Assembly (NCBI RefSeq): GCF_010093595.1 | Contig: NW_022985462.1 | Location: 70,948 to 134,947 of the forward strand | From: Mytilinidion resinicola | Lineage: Eukaryota > Ascomycota > Dothideomycetes > Mytilinidiales > Mytilinidiaceae | Length of the DNA stretch: 64,000 nucleotides | Direction: 5' to 3' | Shown: positions 11,278 to 21,928 of the stretch, one piece after another | Numbering within the stretch: the first letter of the stretch is position 1 | Layout: each line of letters begins with the position of its first letter | Program-made: the position numbers and the translations under genes | Notes under the pieces: model-generated | Told to the model about the DNA's origin: nothing | Database searches by the model: none | What the model saw: the letters and a program-made list of their open reading frames with translations, nothing else

Positions 11278-12216
11278 CATTCAACGGAGTGCAACGAAAT
11301 ACATTGGAACTATTTATCTGGAGATGCTGGCAATCAGAGCAGAGGTTTTGAGTGGTGCTGTAGCTATGAGACGCGCTAACAACAGGCTCAGGGGGCGCCA
11401 TTCTTCTTTCTACTAACAACGAGTCAAGACTAGTCAGAGTCTAGGCTATCATTTGAGTGATCGAAGGTTGAGACAGATGGCACGAAAAGGATGAAGACTC
11501 AGCCTTGACGTTGACAAGTTGAAGGAGAAGGGATAGAAATGGACGAGGCCAGCTCTTTGCCGGTGTCTGAATTCCTCCGGTGATGGAGGTCTCTCTTTGG
11601 CTAGGAAGCAAGTCCAGTGACGGAACCGAAAGTAGAGCGAATGGGAGAAGGGAGAATGTCCAAGCTCGAGTGCGTGATGAATAGGGACCGGCCGAAAGAC
11701 ACAAGAGCTGTCATGACTCCCAAAGTGCTGCAGCTGATGCCTGACGAGGCTGAGAGTGCCAGCGCGGCAGTGCAGGTCATGTGCATGCAGGCGAAGGAGG
11801 CTGGGGCGAATAGGGTGAATGTCGAGGGTTGTCTTTCGGCTGGCTCCAGCTTTCTCGCCAATCTCCCCCCACCTTTTACGACCGGCTTTAGCCGACGATG
11901 CCGGAATTAACAACAGACCAGATTCAACGCAGCGTAGCAGAAGCACTACCTCCGCCTGGCACCACGCCCGATTCACGCGGGCCCACCGCCTGGCCCACCG
12001 AGCTATTTGCCCCTGCGCCGCCCCGTGTGCGCCCCGTGCCTGGTCTGCAAAAGGCCCACCGTAGCAGCAAGTCCCGCCCCGCTGCCCGTTTCTGTCACCT
12101 CCCCCCACCGGATCCTCTCCAGCTATGACAGAGCTATCCACTGCCCTCGCCCTTCACACACGTCATTACTAGCAGTAGCATCGAATTGCCCTCGGCCGTC
12201 TGCATCGCTAGCGCCA

Positions 12217-13599
12217 ATGTACCTCAAGCTGTCACCTCGACCCTCCGAGGAGAAGGGCCTCGCCCCGGAACAGCTGGAGCTCATCCTCACCAACATCGAG
12301 AAGAAGAAGCAGAAGCTTGAGGACGACATTGCCCAGTACATCCAGGCGAGGCAACATGATCTTCATGAATACGAGCAAACGGTACTTAGGCGGTCAGACT
12401 ACGCTTGGACACCAGATTACTGACTCTCTCAGCTCCTAGGCAGCACGCCCACGCCCTCCGCCGCCTCTATCAGCCAAATACAGCCGCTCAGCAATATACA
12501 GCCGCCCCCCCGAGCCCGTGATGCTACACCTCCCAGCGACGAGTCACCCAAGCCCACCTCCGCGACCACCGAGACCGCGAAGCCGCAGAAGCCAAATCGC
12601 GTACACAAACGGGAAATGGAGCTCCGTGGACTGATGGCATTCATACCTCTACTAGATGCAAATGATGCCGCGACGACAAAGCAGAAAAAGGCACGATCGA
12701 AGAGCAAGGAGACGCGTTCTGAAGCTGAAGGCTCGCTGGCCAGTCTAGGAGAAAGTTCTAAGTCCGCTTCTTCAGAAGTCATACCAGGCCCAGGAGACTG
12801 TTCAAAAATGCAAGAACCGCCCATCGACGTAGAGCCGCCAACTACAGCAGAAGTGGGGACCACTGGAGCATCTGTGTCAAAGAAGAAGAAACCGACAGCC
12901 GAGTTGAAGGGCAAGCGAGTGGGAACGCGAAAGTCGTCACTACGCCGCGTTCCGAGCACCAAAGCTGTACACCGGAAACGCGTCTCTCTAGCAGTCGATG
13001 ACCAGATTGTACATCCCTCCGATAGCCTCATAGTTACCAGCCCTCTGTCGGACTCCACTACGAATGCGTCATCCAACGCGTCATCATCAATAGAAAACCT
13101 TGAGGACACAGCGCACGCATCCGATCCAGGACCAGTCCATCACAGCCTAACGATGAGCCCTGAGACACATGCCACCACCGCTCTTTTCGCCTCGCCGCCA
13201 TCGCTCCAGCACGGACCGCCACATGCTGTGACAGAGACATTCGTAGAGCACGATGAACGATTATCGCGAAGTCCCGACGAGGAGGCGTTGGCTATATATG
13301 CCGATGAACCTCCTGCGCCCATATCGACCTATGTCGGCGGCTTGAGCGGTTCTGGTGTTGACGACGTGGATCAGGCGGGAAGCTACGGCTACCCCTCCAG
13401 CTTGGGTGCCTCCTATATGGAATCGTACATGGCTTCGCGCCCACTCAGTGTTAGAATCGCAGCAGCAGAGAAGGCAGAGCTTGAAGAGGAGGAGGCGAAG
13501 AAGCTTATCCGTTCAGAGGAAAGAGCGGATGTAGCAGTTGGTAGAGTTGAGGAGACGGATCCCGACGATGGATTTCTGGGAGAGATGGATAACATCTGA
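12217..13599 (+). CDS. Unknown protein with coiled-coil N-terminus and acidic tail
   Basis: Exons 12217-12381 and 12433-13599, joined by a 51-nt intron (donor GTACTT, branch TACTGAC, acceptor CTCTCAG). The frame is continuous across the junction and avoids the TGA at 12421. The product is about 443 residues from the ATG at 12217. Residues about 15-50 (EQLELILTNIEKKKQKLEDD) form a likely helix. The segment REMELRGLMAFIPLLDANDA follows near residue 105. The middle is Ser/Thr/Lys-rich and disordered, and a helix EKAELEEEEAKKLI precedes the C-terminus DDGFLGEMDNI. The start is uncertain: the frame is open upstream, and an exon from the ATG at 11898 (MPELTTDQIQRSVAEALPPP) could splice in with a non-canonical GTAGCA donor at 12061 and acceptor TAG at 12172, which keeps phase. 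I do not recognise the family; nuclear location is only a guess from the lysine clusters. Confidence 0.65.
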
Positions 13600-14202
13600 G
13601 ACGATCATCTCCGAGGCATATATCAGCCGCAGAGGGCTTATGACAATGCTTGGATTTGGAGTCCAAGACAAACACTCCCTGCTTGCGATTTTATCAGGTA
13701 TGCAATTGCTCACTCTTAGCTGCAAGCCGAAGAATCGAAGTAGCAAGGAGATGAGTGGTCCTGGATTGGACCTTGATCCTTCAGTGGGACTGGCACTCAC
13801 AATCGAGGCCCACCAGCGGCCTAGATAAGTATCGACTTCTACGTAGTGAGGTTGGCCTTCATGCAATACAGCATCGATTGCCTGGTGACCTGAATGCAAG
13901 CTCAGATCGTGAATAACTAACAGTCCCTCAAATCTTTCATTTCCATTCACTCACAATGATCGCAAACTTAACACCACGAACATCTTTCAGTAGTCCCACT
14001 CTTAACTTCCTCTACTGTCCATCTCGATTCTCTTATAAAACATCGTCACGACGACAGGGGCCCCATATACAAGTGTACAGTCTCGATCTAACCACTATGC
14101 CCCTTCCCCCTATCCGGTCTTGGAGCCTGATGGCCCGCAGCCCGACTATCTACAAGGCGCAACGAAGACAATAATTCAAAAGCCGAAATATCACAAGTGT
14201 TC
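13600..14202. other. Intergenic between convergent genes
   Basis: Lies between the 3' ends of the plus-strand gene ending at 13599 and the minus-strand gene ending at 14203, so it should hold two 3' UTRs. No coding signal beyond short frames. Confidence 0.5.
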
Positions 14203-14973
14203 TTACATCCGCCGTAGACCCATCGCAACGTCATTATTGCCCTCCTCCACCAATCCACCCAAAGAACCCGCCGCATCTTTCACCGGATCGTATGCCGGCC
14301 GCGGCGGCGTCTCCGTCTGCGCTGGATGTCGAGAGGGCGGCGACCGTTGCTGCGGCGGTGGTGACCGCACCGGCTCATACGGACTCCTATACCCATCCTG
14401 CACCGTCTCCGCCTCCTCCTCCGCCTGCTCCTGACTTGTATCGCCCCCCTCCCCCACCCCGCCTTCCTGGTTCATCACTGCGACACACTCGTAAGCGCCG
14501 TCCAGCTCACCCAACCACAGCAAACGCAACGCCACCGAAGTTTCACCTACCAAACAGCCGCCGCGCCTCCCGCATCGCCTGGCTCATCCGCCAGATCAGC
14601 ACGCTCTGATTGATCCGCGGGATATTCTCCGCGTCCAGCCGCGCGTTGATGGCGGCCCACAGCGCGTTCTGCTCGCCCGCGGGCAGCGCGATCCAGGACG
14701 TGTATTGCGGGCGGCGGTGGACGTAGCGGTCGGCTTCGAGGCGGGATATCAACTGCCAGGGTACCCACGGAGAACCATCAGCATAAACGCACATAGTGGA
14801 GTTAGGTAGGGCAAGTCGAAAAACGCGGAGGAAGCGGCGGGAGGGACGCGCCATATGACGGTTTTTGCTGATTTTGCTGTGCCACATACCAAGAAGCGCC
14901 GCCACTGTATCAGGTCGAAGCCCGTCGCCTCGCGCGCCTCGCCCGCTTTGGCGCTGACTTTGACGTCTTGCAT
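14203..14973 (-). CDS. Small conserved-looking protein, three exons, function unknown
   Basis: Exons (minus strand) 14973-14890, 14752-14551 and 14477-14203, giving 186 residues. Intron 1 (137 nt) has donor GTATGT and acceptor CTGGCAG; intron 2 (74 nt) has donor GTAGGT and acceptor TGTCGCAG. Phases 0 and 1 fit exactly. Exons 1-2 encode a compact, mostly helical region: ATGFDLIQWRRFL joins LISRLEADRYVHRRPQYTSW, then QNALWAAINARLDAENIPRI and SVLIWRMSQAMREARRLFG. Exon 3 is acidic, then Pro/Gln-rich and disordered. The dense, well-distributed tryptophans and helical pattern argue for a real folded domain, but I do not know its name. The third exon is less certain, since without intron 2 the frame simply stops after FGR at 14543. 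It is convergent with the gene ending at 13599. Confidence 0.6.
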
Positions 14974-15597
14974 TTTGTTTTTTGTTTTTTTCACCCGGTT
15001 GTTTTCCGAAAACGACGACGAGGGAGAAGGGAGGGTAGGGAAGGTGCGGACGATCGAGAGAAAGACGCTTTTTCGAAGTTACTGGCTTAGGCTGCGCTGC
15101 GCTTTATGGGTTCTGCGCCGCAATGCTCGCCAAGAGTGGTTGCCTCCCAGTCCACTGCGTCGGGTTACACAAGGGTCACGTGGGGATGCATGTGCTGGTT
15201 CCCAAAGGTGTGGGACGGGTGGTATGCCGTTGGGTTCTTTTCGCTGAGTGGATGGAGATGTAGAGCCCCCTTGCGTCGAGGACCTATGATCTGGCTAGCA
15301 ACTATTAGCGGAGTCATGGCTGCACCTCTATCACGGCAGGTAATGCTGCGAGGTGTTAGATGACTCCCTCGATTACCTCTAGTCTTGCTTCTCCGACTTG
15401 TTAGACAGACAAACACGCCAGACCATCACCAACAGACAGGTACAGAAGCCACACACTAGGATTCCGCTATATCCCCTAATCCCGCTCTTCGAATGCAATC
15501 CACAAGCACAGAGCCAATCCCATTAACAATGCCTATGTTAATAGAAGATCTGTACAGTATAATACAAAGCCTACACACCTCTCCCCCTCGCCCCGCT
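14974..15597. other. Intergenic; contains dispersed repeat copy B
   Basis: Upstream of the gene at 14203-14973 and downstream of the AAA ATPase. Poly-T near 14978-14990. The repeat at 15141-15275 is listed separately. Nothing else is supported. Confidence 0.4.
15141..15275 (+). repeat. Dispersed repeat copy B (protein-like)
   Basis: Plus-strand counterpart of the minus-strand segment at 10128-10270. Encoded peptides SGYTRVTWGC, VWDGWYAVG and SLSGWRCRAPL align in order with copy A. The two copies are inverted relative to each other, about 5 kb apart, with two genes' worth of sequence between them. Confidence 0.5.
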
Positions 15598-18500
15598 CTA
15601 ATCCCTCCTCACCCTCGCCGCCCCCTCGTCCGCCCCCCTCTCCATCCCAAACCCATACGCACTCTTCTTTTTCTTCCTGCCCCTACGATCCCCAAACTGC
15701 TCGTCAAACTTCTTGATCGCGCCTAGACTCGACATATCCTCCGAGATGCTCGCGCTAATCTCCTGCATCGCCTTCTCGAAGTGCCGTTTGTGCAGGATGC
15801 GCTTTTCGGGGAAATGGTACTTCAGTCCAGGCACGAGTTGGGGAGGGCGGTCGGAGTCCGAGGATGGTGGTTCGGGGCTAGCGTCGGTGCTTGGTTCCGA
15901 GGTGGACTCGGACATGGACTTCGCCATTGCGATTGCTGCTTGTTCGTTCTCTTCCCTCACGCACGCCAGCGCAGCTGCCACAGCCAAGTTCTTCAGGTCG
16001 CTGCCGCTGTACAGCGGGGTCAACTCGGACAACTCTGTGACGTCGACATCTTTCGCTAATGCCTCGCCCTTGAGATGGATGTTCAAGATCTTCTTGCGGT
16101 CGAGCTGCGTTGGTAGATCGACGAGAAGTCGTCTGGGCAGACGCCTTAGTACGGCGTCGTCGAGGTCGAAGGGTCGGTTCGTCGCAACCATGATGAAAAC
16201 ACTGAGATCATTCATGCCATCCCACTCCTTAAGGAACTGGTTGATGATCTCGCGGTGACTTGTCCGCTGTCTCCCTCCATCGCGGGAGCCGAAAATAGCA
16301 TCCGCCTCATCAATGAAGACAACGCAGGGTGAAAGCTTGCGCGCAAGCGAGAAGATAGCCCGCACGTTCTTTTCGCCCTCGCCGACGTACATGTCATAGA
16401 CTTCGCTACCAGAGACCTCGAGCACGGTCGCGCCGCTCTCTTTTGCCACGGCTTTGGCAAGGAGCGTCTTGCCAGTTCCAGGCGGTCCGTAAAGGAGGAG
16501 ACCGGGAATCTTGTCGGTGGCCAAAACACCATACTTGAAGGCTTCTGGTCTTAGTAAGGACAACGAAGTCAGCATCCTAAGAGACTCGATGGTCTCGGTT
16601 GGCGCGTGAACGTCTGAAAAGGTCGTGTTGATTTTTTCGGGATCAATGACACCACCGAGAAGCCTCTTTTCGTGTTTGTTCGCTTTGGCTTTGATGAGAT
16701 CGTGCTTGCTGTCGGCCTGTTGCGCCGTTGGACCGGTTGATTCCTTTGATTCTTTTCCATCCTTTGCGCGTATCTTGTTCTCAGATGCGACCCAATAGAA
16801 TTTGGCCTCGTCACTGCTGTCTAGAAGCTGTATAGCTAAGGACACATGTGCGGCAGAGAGTTGGGAGCCGTCTGCCTTCGAACGGTGGATTCCAATGGCA
16901 GTCAAGGCAATTCGGTGGACTTCGTCAAAGAAAAGCACTCTATCCTGATACACATTAGGCTCACTAGTCCGGAAGGGTAGCTTGATACGATGTTCGGGGT
17001 CGGCGAGATCGTGGGAGGCCACTGGATCAAGAGACCTCAGCATATCTTGAATATGGCGAAGATTAATATCCATAGTCCTTGACGTCTCTGCCCAGTTCGA
17101 AGCTTTGGCCTCTTTCTTGGCGGGTACAAACGGACCAGCAAGCATCCTTTTCTGGCCGGCTGTATCTCGGAAGAAAGGTACCACGATAGTCCTCGAATAG
17201 CTTTCCGGATTCTCGCGATCAGCTTGTAGGCTTCGGACTCCAGCTTTCGAGTATTCTGGCATTAGATCGGTGGACGATGTGGTGCCAATAATCATTGTAT
17301 TTTCGCCCTCGCTTCTTCGTTTCCGAACAATCTCTTGCAACTTTACTAAGATTTGACTACCCCTTTGCGTACCTCCAAGCTCTTTCATGTCTTTAATGTG
17401 GATGATCTTACGTCCTGGAATGGAAGATAGTTGTGTGGGGGCACTTTCTTCAAGATTCTGCTCCGTCAATTTGAGCTCTATGCGGCTTTGTACATCGGGG
17501 GGGAGCAAAGAACTTAGATCGACTTCAAATGGCGATCGAGGATTTGAGGATTTAGGAGTGTCTGAGTTTACTTCAGTGCTCACCTCATCCTTTGTGACTT
17601 TGGTATGTTGCTCGACCGACGATTGTTGCGCTTTCTGGTCTTGCAGTGTGGCAGAGTCGAAAAAGAAGGGCGCGCCGGCCTGGAAATTAGGAGAGTCTTT
17701 CGACTTTCTGACGACCTTCTTCACACTGGGTCTACTTCTCTTGATATCGTTGGCATCAACCAGAGCTTCCAGTAATGCATTGAGCTTCACATCCTCCCAT
17801 TGCGCCTCGCTCTGCGAGGGGGCTCGTGGGGAGCCCGGAGCGGGCGTAAAAATACCCCTTTCGCGCCCGCCTCCAATCCCCGCAGATGTTAAAGCTTTGA
17901 AAATAGGCGATTTTGTGAGGCCCTGAATGTCTATAATGTGCACAGGTCCGGGTATCATGTTTCCTTTCCCGCTGGAAAATGGTTTGCCAGTGGGGAACCC
18001 AAGAGTAGGGGGAGAAGACTCGGGTGCATCATCTTCCTCTTGCCCTTCTTCATTCTCTTCGATGAATTCCATGCTTTCCTGGAGGTCGGATTTCATTCGG
18101 TATGTGTCATAGCCCAGCGAGCGTATTGATTGGGACATTGGGTCAGGGCTGTCGCCTACATAGCCTCCAGCAAGCTCGGCAAGGTCTTGAGCATCGATTG
18201 TAACAATATCAGCGCCGAATTCGGTAGCCATTGACTGGACCACCGCAAACAAAAACTGCTCGCTCCCTTCCGCCGGGGAATGTAAGAGTAGGTTGGTCTT
18301 CGCCGATGGGAAGGACAAGCCCGTTTCCGGTTGTACAGTAAGGAGGCAGCCGGCGATCGTCGCCTTTATTTCAGCTTCAACCGAGTAGTGTAGGTCGGCG
18401 ACTGCGTCGAAATGCGAGAACTTGTTCCATTTTTTAAACTTGTCTTGACACTGTTGGATGTATTTTTCAGAAATATCCCAGGCGTTTTTAAAGCCACGTT

Positions 18501-19221
18501 CGTAACCACCTGTTGTCGAGAAGTCGGTATCCTTTGAGATGACGCCGGCTTCTTTCTCCAACGATTCCACCAGATTTCTGATCTTCTGTTTTGTTTCTGC
18601 TCCAATCGCCTCCGGTCGCGTCCCAGCGGCTATGCTCCTCCATGGCGCTGTTATATCGTACAAAACATTGAAGATGCGTAGAGAGGGTGTAGAGAAGGTA
18701 AAATCGGCATACAATTCCCCAGTCCTCTTATCCGTGACCGTCAACGAGCACCGCGACAGAATCTTTCTCAGGTGCTTGACTTCCTCCATACCCCAGGTGT
18801 GTTCCTCGCTCAGCACGACGTTCCGCCTCAAGAACCACCTCGGGAGGTGTATGGGTGGGAGATCCTGGGATCGATTATGACGCTGTGAACGCTTCAAGGC
18901 GGAACCGTAGTGCCGTACCGACTCCTTGGCCTTCTGCAGCTTTTTCGCTATGATATCAGGGTCCTCGGATTTCGCGGCGTCTTGCGAGGCATCCTCCGGG
19001 GCGGCCGCCGCGGCCGGCTCCCGGTCCTTTTCAGGCTCGCCATCACGCTCGACGGTCGGGGTTTGGGGGTCGGTCGGAGGAGTCGAGGTCTGCGCAGCGG
19101 GGGAGGTAGTGCTGAAGTGTCGATTGCGCGGTGGGAGAGGATATCGACGGCCGCTGACGATCCGAGCAGGAGACCTAGATCGAGACGCCGAGCGCAGTGT
19201 CCGCCACGCTACGGCATGCAT
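15598..19221 (-). CDS. Mitochondrial AAA+ ATPase, Msp1/spastin-like clade
   Basis: A single-exon frame of 1,207 residues from the ATG at 19221. The N-terminus MHAVAWRTLRSASRSRSPAR, then RRYPLPPRNRHFSTTSP, is a textbook mitochondrial presequence (Arg/Ser/Ala-rich, no acids, with an R-x-F/S cleavage context). A long middle region (about residues 150-830) is weakly conserved and partly disordered. The C-terminal third is one AAA module: Walker A GPPGTGKT near residue 912, the pore-loop region DMYVGEGEKNVRAIF, Walker B VVFIDEAD near residue 966, sensor 1 VATNRP, and the arginine-finger pair in LRRLPRR near residue 1025. LRRLPRR followed by a hydrophobic strand and TQLDRKKIL is characteristic of the Msp1/katanin/spastin group. 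Likely role: ATP-driven unfolding or extraction of proteins at a mitochondrial membrane. The substrate is unknown, and the length is three times that of Msp1. The gene is divergent from the MFS transporter at 20199. Confidence 0.9.
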   Translation of the reverse strand: MHAVAWRTLRSASRSRSPARIVSGRRYPLPPRNRHFSTTSPAAQTSTPPTDPQTPTVERDGEPEKDREPAAAAAPEDASQDAAKSEDPDIIAKKLQKAKESVRHYGSALKRSQRHNRSQDLPPIHLPRWFLRRNVVLSEEHTWGMEEVKHLRKILSRCSLTVTDKRTGELYADFTFSTPSLRIFNVLYDITAPWRSIAAGTRPEAIGAETKQKIRNLVESLEKEAGVISKDTDFSTTGGYERGFKNAWDISEKYIQQCQDKFKKWNKFSHFDAVADLHYSVEAEIKATIAGCLLTVQPETGLSFPSAKTNLLLHSPAEGSEQFLFAVVQSMATEFGADIVTIDAQDLAELAGGYVGDSPDPMSQSIRSLGYDTYRMKSDLQESMEFIEENEEGQEEDDAPESSPPTLGFPTGKPFSSGKGNMIPGPVHIIDIQGLTKSPIFKALTSAGIGGGRERGIFTPAPGSPRAPSQSEAQWEDVKLNALLEALVDANDIKRSRPSVKKVVRKSKDSPNFQAGAPFFFDSATLQDQKAQQSSVEQHTKVTKDEVSTEVNSDTPKSSNPRSPFEVDLSSLLPPDVQSRIELKLTEQNLEESAPTQLSSIPGRKIIHIKDMKELGGTQRGSQILVKLQEIVRKRRSEGENTMIIGTTSSTDLMPEYSKAGVRSLQADRENPESYSRTIVVPFFRDTAGQKRMLAGPFVPAKKEAKASNWAETSRTMDINLRHIQDMLRSLDPVASHDLADPEHRIKLPFRTSEPNVYQDRVLFFDEVHRIALTAIGIHRSKADGSQLSAAHVSLAIQLLDSSDEAKFYWVASENKIRAKDGKESKESTGPTAQQADSKHDLIKAKANKHEKRLLGGVIDPEKINTTFSDVHAPTETIESLRMLTSLSLLRPEAFKYGVLATDKIPGLLLYGPPGTGKTLLAKAVAKESGATVLEVSGSEVYDMYVGEGEKNVRAIFSLARKLSPCVVFIDEADAIFGSRDGGRQRTSHREIINQFLKEWDGMNDLSVFIMVATNRPFDLDDAVLRRLPRRLLVDLPTQLDRKKILNIHLKGEALAKDVDVTELSELTPLYSGSDLKNLAVAAALACVREENEQAAIAMAKSMSESTSEPSTDASPEPPSSDSDRPPQLVPGLKYHFPEKRILHKRHFEKAMQEISASISEDMSSLGAIKKFDEQFGDRRGRKKKKSAYGFGMERGADEGAARVRRD

Positions 19222-20198
19222 CCGGGATCAGGCCGCTCGAGTGAGCTCTGAGTGCTGCAGAGCGGGCGAGAGAAGGCGTGGGGTGAGAGTGTTGGTGGGC
19301 AATGGCAGGCGACGTTTGTTTCCTCGAAACCCTCGAGATGCTAACAAATTCCAACATGCCAAGAACCCGTTGGCGCCTTTCCCTTTCGGGCAACGGAGAC
19401 GGACGTCCGAATTCACATTCTCTGTAGCTCTCAAAGTCATCAAGCAAGTAACACATTAGTAGCATACCGATGATATACAGCGGGGCGACCTAGATACAAC
19501 ATCGGCGGATGGCTTCTGGTACTCGACAGCGACCAAGTTCAGTCTTCCTGGCTTCTCACTGGATGCCATCATCACCTTGCACGAGTTAGAAGTTACGAAT
19601 ATTGAGAATACAGTGTAACTGCTTGTCTGGTATAGAGTCAAGTACACTTATGAAAACAGATAGATGATGTTTAGTATGATCGGACATCGGCGATTTTCAC
19701 CTAAAGAAGAGCAACAGCAAACAAGAATCAGCTTAGATCCAGTATCAAAGCTTGCCAGTACATCACGCCACGATGAGGTCCTGCACGAATGATAGGTGTG
19801 CTTCCAGCCACCACTCCCATTTGTGTTCATTTGTGTTGTGGTGGTGTGCATGTTGGAGCTCTCTCTTTGGTCTGATTCCATGTATCGCGGTATCAGAGAA
19901 CCAAGTCTAGATTTATCGGAACCAAGAATGAAGAGGCTTGTATGAACCAACCAAACTTCTGAAAGAGCACAGAGTGGCCTCCACATGAGAGGGATCTTAT
20001 GAAATATCCCACAGCGATATAATCGCGCATTGTATCGCTCTTAAATGTTTCCCAGCTCACCTCGTTAGCTACATGGGGCCTTCATAGAATTGGACGGTCG
20101 AAGAACAGGACACAGAAATCGTAGAAGCCATGACAGAAGCAGGTTAGAGCCATCCTTCAAAGGAACCCGGATACCGTCGCTGACATGACCTAGGGTTG
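19222..20198. promoter_or_regulatory. Divergent intergenic region (AAA ATPase / MFS transporter)
   Basis: 977 bp between two divergent starts, so it should contain both promoters. No coding frame, and no recognisable regulatory motif that I can defend. Confidence 0.45.
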
Positions 20199-21801
20199 AT
20201 GGCGAGTAATGCGCACACCGGGACGGCGGAGTCTGTCGACTCGACCGACACGAGAGACATCACAGCATCGAGAGACATGTCGTCCTCTAAGGATTCATAT
20301 TGCAAGCCCGACGCAGATGAAGAGGGTGTCCCCGGAAGTGATTCAAGTGGTCAACATGAAAAATTGGTCAATACCAAAGAGAAAATCACAAAAATGCAGC
20401 AGTTCCTTGTCATAGTGACGGCTCTCGCTACCGTTTTCCAAATGTCGGGTACGTCGCATGATTTTCGCCTCTCGAGGTGATGGGTGAGTAACCTTGATCG
20501 CAGGCCTGAATGGGGCTTTCGGTATCTTCCAGGCTCATTACACTTCCGGGGAGTCGCAAATCATGCGCCCTGATGAAGCTCGAAATCGGGCCGCAATTGG
20601 AGCTATCGGATCCTTGGCTTCTGGTGGACTCGTCATGCTGTTCGGATTCATGCTTACCCCATACCTCGAGAACCGTGCTGGTATCCAGCGGATTCTGGTG
20701 GTAGGGAATGTGATGTTCTCGCTCGGGTTGGGATTGGCTGCGGCTAGTACGAGGGTGAGTTACTTCTCAATGTTTGTACTAGTGAGGCGAATACTGACTG
20801 GAGGTTTCCTACAGTACTGGCAGGTAGTACTTACGCAGGGTCTGATGGGCGGGATTGGCTCAGGTCTTGTTCAGATACCGCTCATCATGCTCGTCCCTGA
20901 ATACTTTTCCAACCGCTCTGGGAAAGCTATGGGCGCTGTGACTTGCGGTAAGCGGACTGATTGAATGATGTTCGAGGATCGTTACACTGACAATTGCACA
21001 GCTGCCGGCCTGGGAGGACTTACTTACACGCCACTGATCCATCAAATGCTCGACAACATCGGAACACGCAAGACCCTTGGCGTCCTCAGTGCCATCAACG
21101 CCGTAATTCTGGTGATTGCAACTATCTTCGCACAGGGGCCTCGAAAGTTTGCAAAGCGTAGCACATGCCGTGTTCCTTTGCCAATATTCGAAGAACCCAT
21201 CTTTCTACTAGTCATCCTGATGACTCTATTCAACACGCTCTCGATCTCCGTTCCTTTTCAGTATGGGCCGGAGTTCAGCCAGTCGCTTGGTTTCAGTGCT
21301 ACAAAGGCAGCTACGCTTTTGGCCATTCATAACGGAACCGGTTCCTGTTTTGGAATGCTGATAGGCCATTTCGGTGACAAAATCGGACATCTCAATACGC
21401 TGATACTCGGTATGGCCGTGACATCACTCGCCACGTGGATTTTCTGGCTGGACGCAGCGGTCAATCAAGTCGCCTGGCCGTGGTATGTGTTCATCGCATG
21501 CCATGGCTTGGCTGGCAGCGTCTATACGACACTGATCGCCAGCCTCAGCGTGCAGCTCTTTGGGAATGAAAACTATATCGCTGTATCGGGGATCCTCGGC
21601 TGCGCTCGTGGTGTTGGCTACGTGGCAGGCAGCCCACTCGCGGGCCTTGTCCTTGGAGAGGCAAAAGGCTACGAGAAATCGTCCAAGGACTTCAAAGCGA
21701 TGATTGTCTGGATCGCGGGCCTGCTATCCGCGTGCACCTTCTGCTTTTTCATAATACGGAGCATAGAGGCTCGCAAGAGATGCTGGAAGTGGAAAATTTG
21801 A
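20199..21801 (+). CDS. MFS transporter, monocarboxylate-porter (MCT/Mch) type
   Basis: Four exons: 20199-20448, 20504-20754, 20815-20947 and 21002-21801; introns of 55, 60 and 54 nt with donors GTACGT, GTGAGT and GTAAGC. Phases match at every junction, giving 477 residues. The first 60 residues are a Ser/Asp-rich cytoplasmic tail. The first membrane span (QQFLVIVTALATVFQMSG) runs across intron 1 into GLNGAFGIFQAHY, the usual TM1 plus loop of fungal MCT-like porters. About 12 hydrophobic segments can be counted, with the central loop near RKFAKRSTCRVPLP. Later spans include the TM7 region LLVILMTLFNTLSISVPFQY and LGCARGVGYVAGSPLAGLVLG. Expected role: proton-linked or facilitated transport of a small carboxylate or related solute at the plasma membrane. 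The substrate cannot be read from sequence. The second intron is a multiple of three with no stop, so an unspliced message stays in frame. Confidence 0.88.
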
Positions 21802-21928
21802 TACGCAAGGAAACTGAATCATCGGACTCGTATATCGAATCCAAGTAGCAAGTCACGTTTTTAACTTGTCGAGTCGAAGGCAGAGTGGGTGGCTGCAAGT
21901 TAGCCATAATGAGTCGAAGAACTGAGAA

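Larger units (their letters stand above)
8544..11897. other. Long intergenic region without a supported gene
   Basis: 3.3 kb. From 8810 to 9200 the plus strand is very C-rich and all three plus frames are open for 70-220 codons with Pro/Ser/Thr composition. That is what C-rich DNA gives by chance, and no frame stands out. A dispersed repeat with protein-level similarity to 15141-15275 lies at 10128-10270, and a 16-bp minisatellite at 11218-11277; both are listed separately. The remainder is stop-rich. The right end should hold the promoter of the 12217 gene, and an upstream coding exon beginning at the ATG at 11898 remains possible. Confidence 0.4.

Noticed and set aside
11449..12141. 230-codon minus-strand frame opposite the start of the 12217 gene
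   Set aside because: Composition is erratic and it overlaps coding-quality sequence on the other strand. No start context or domain.
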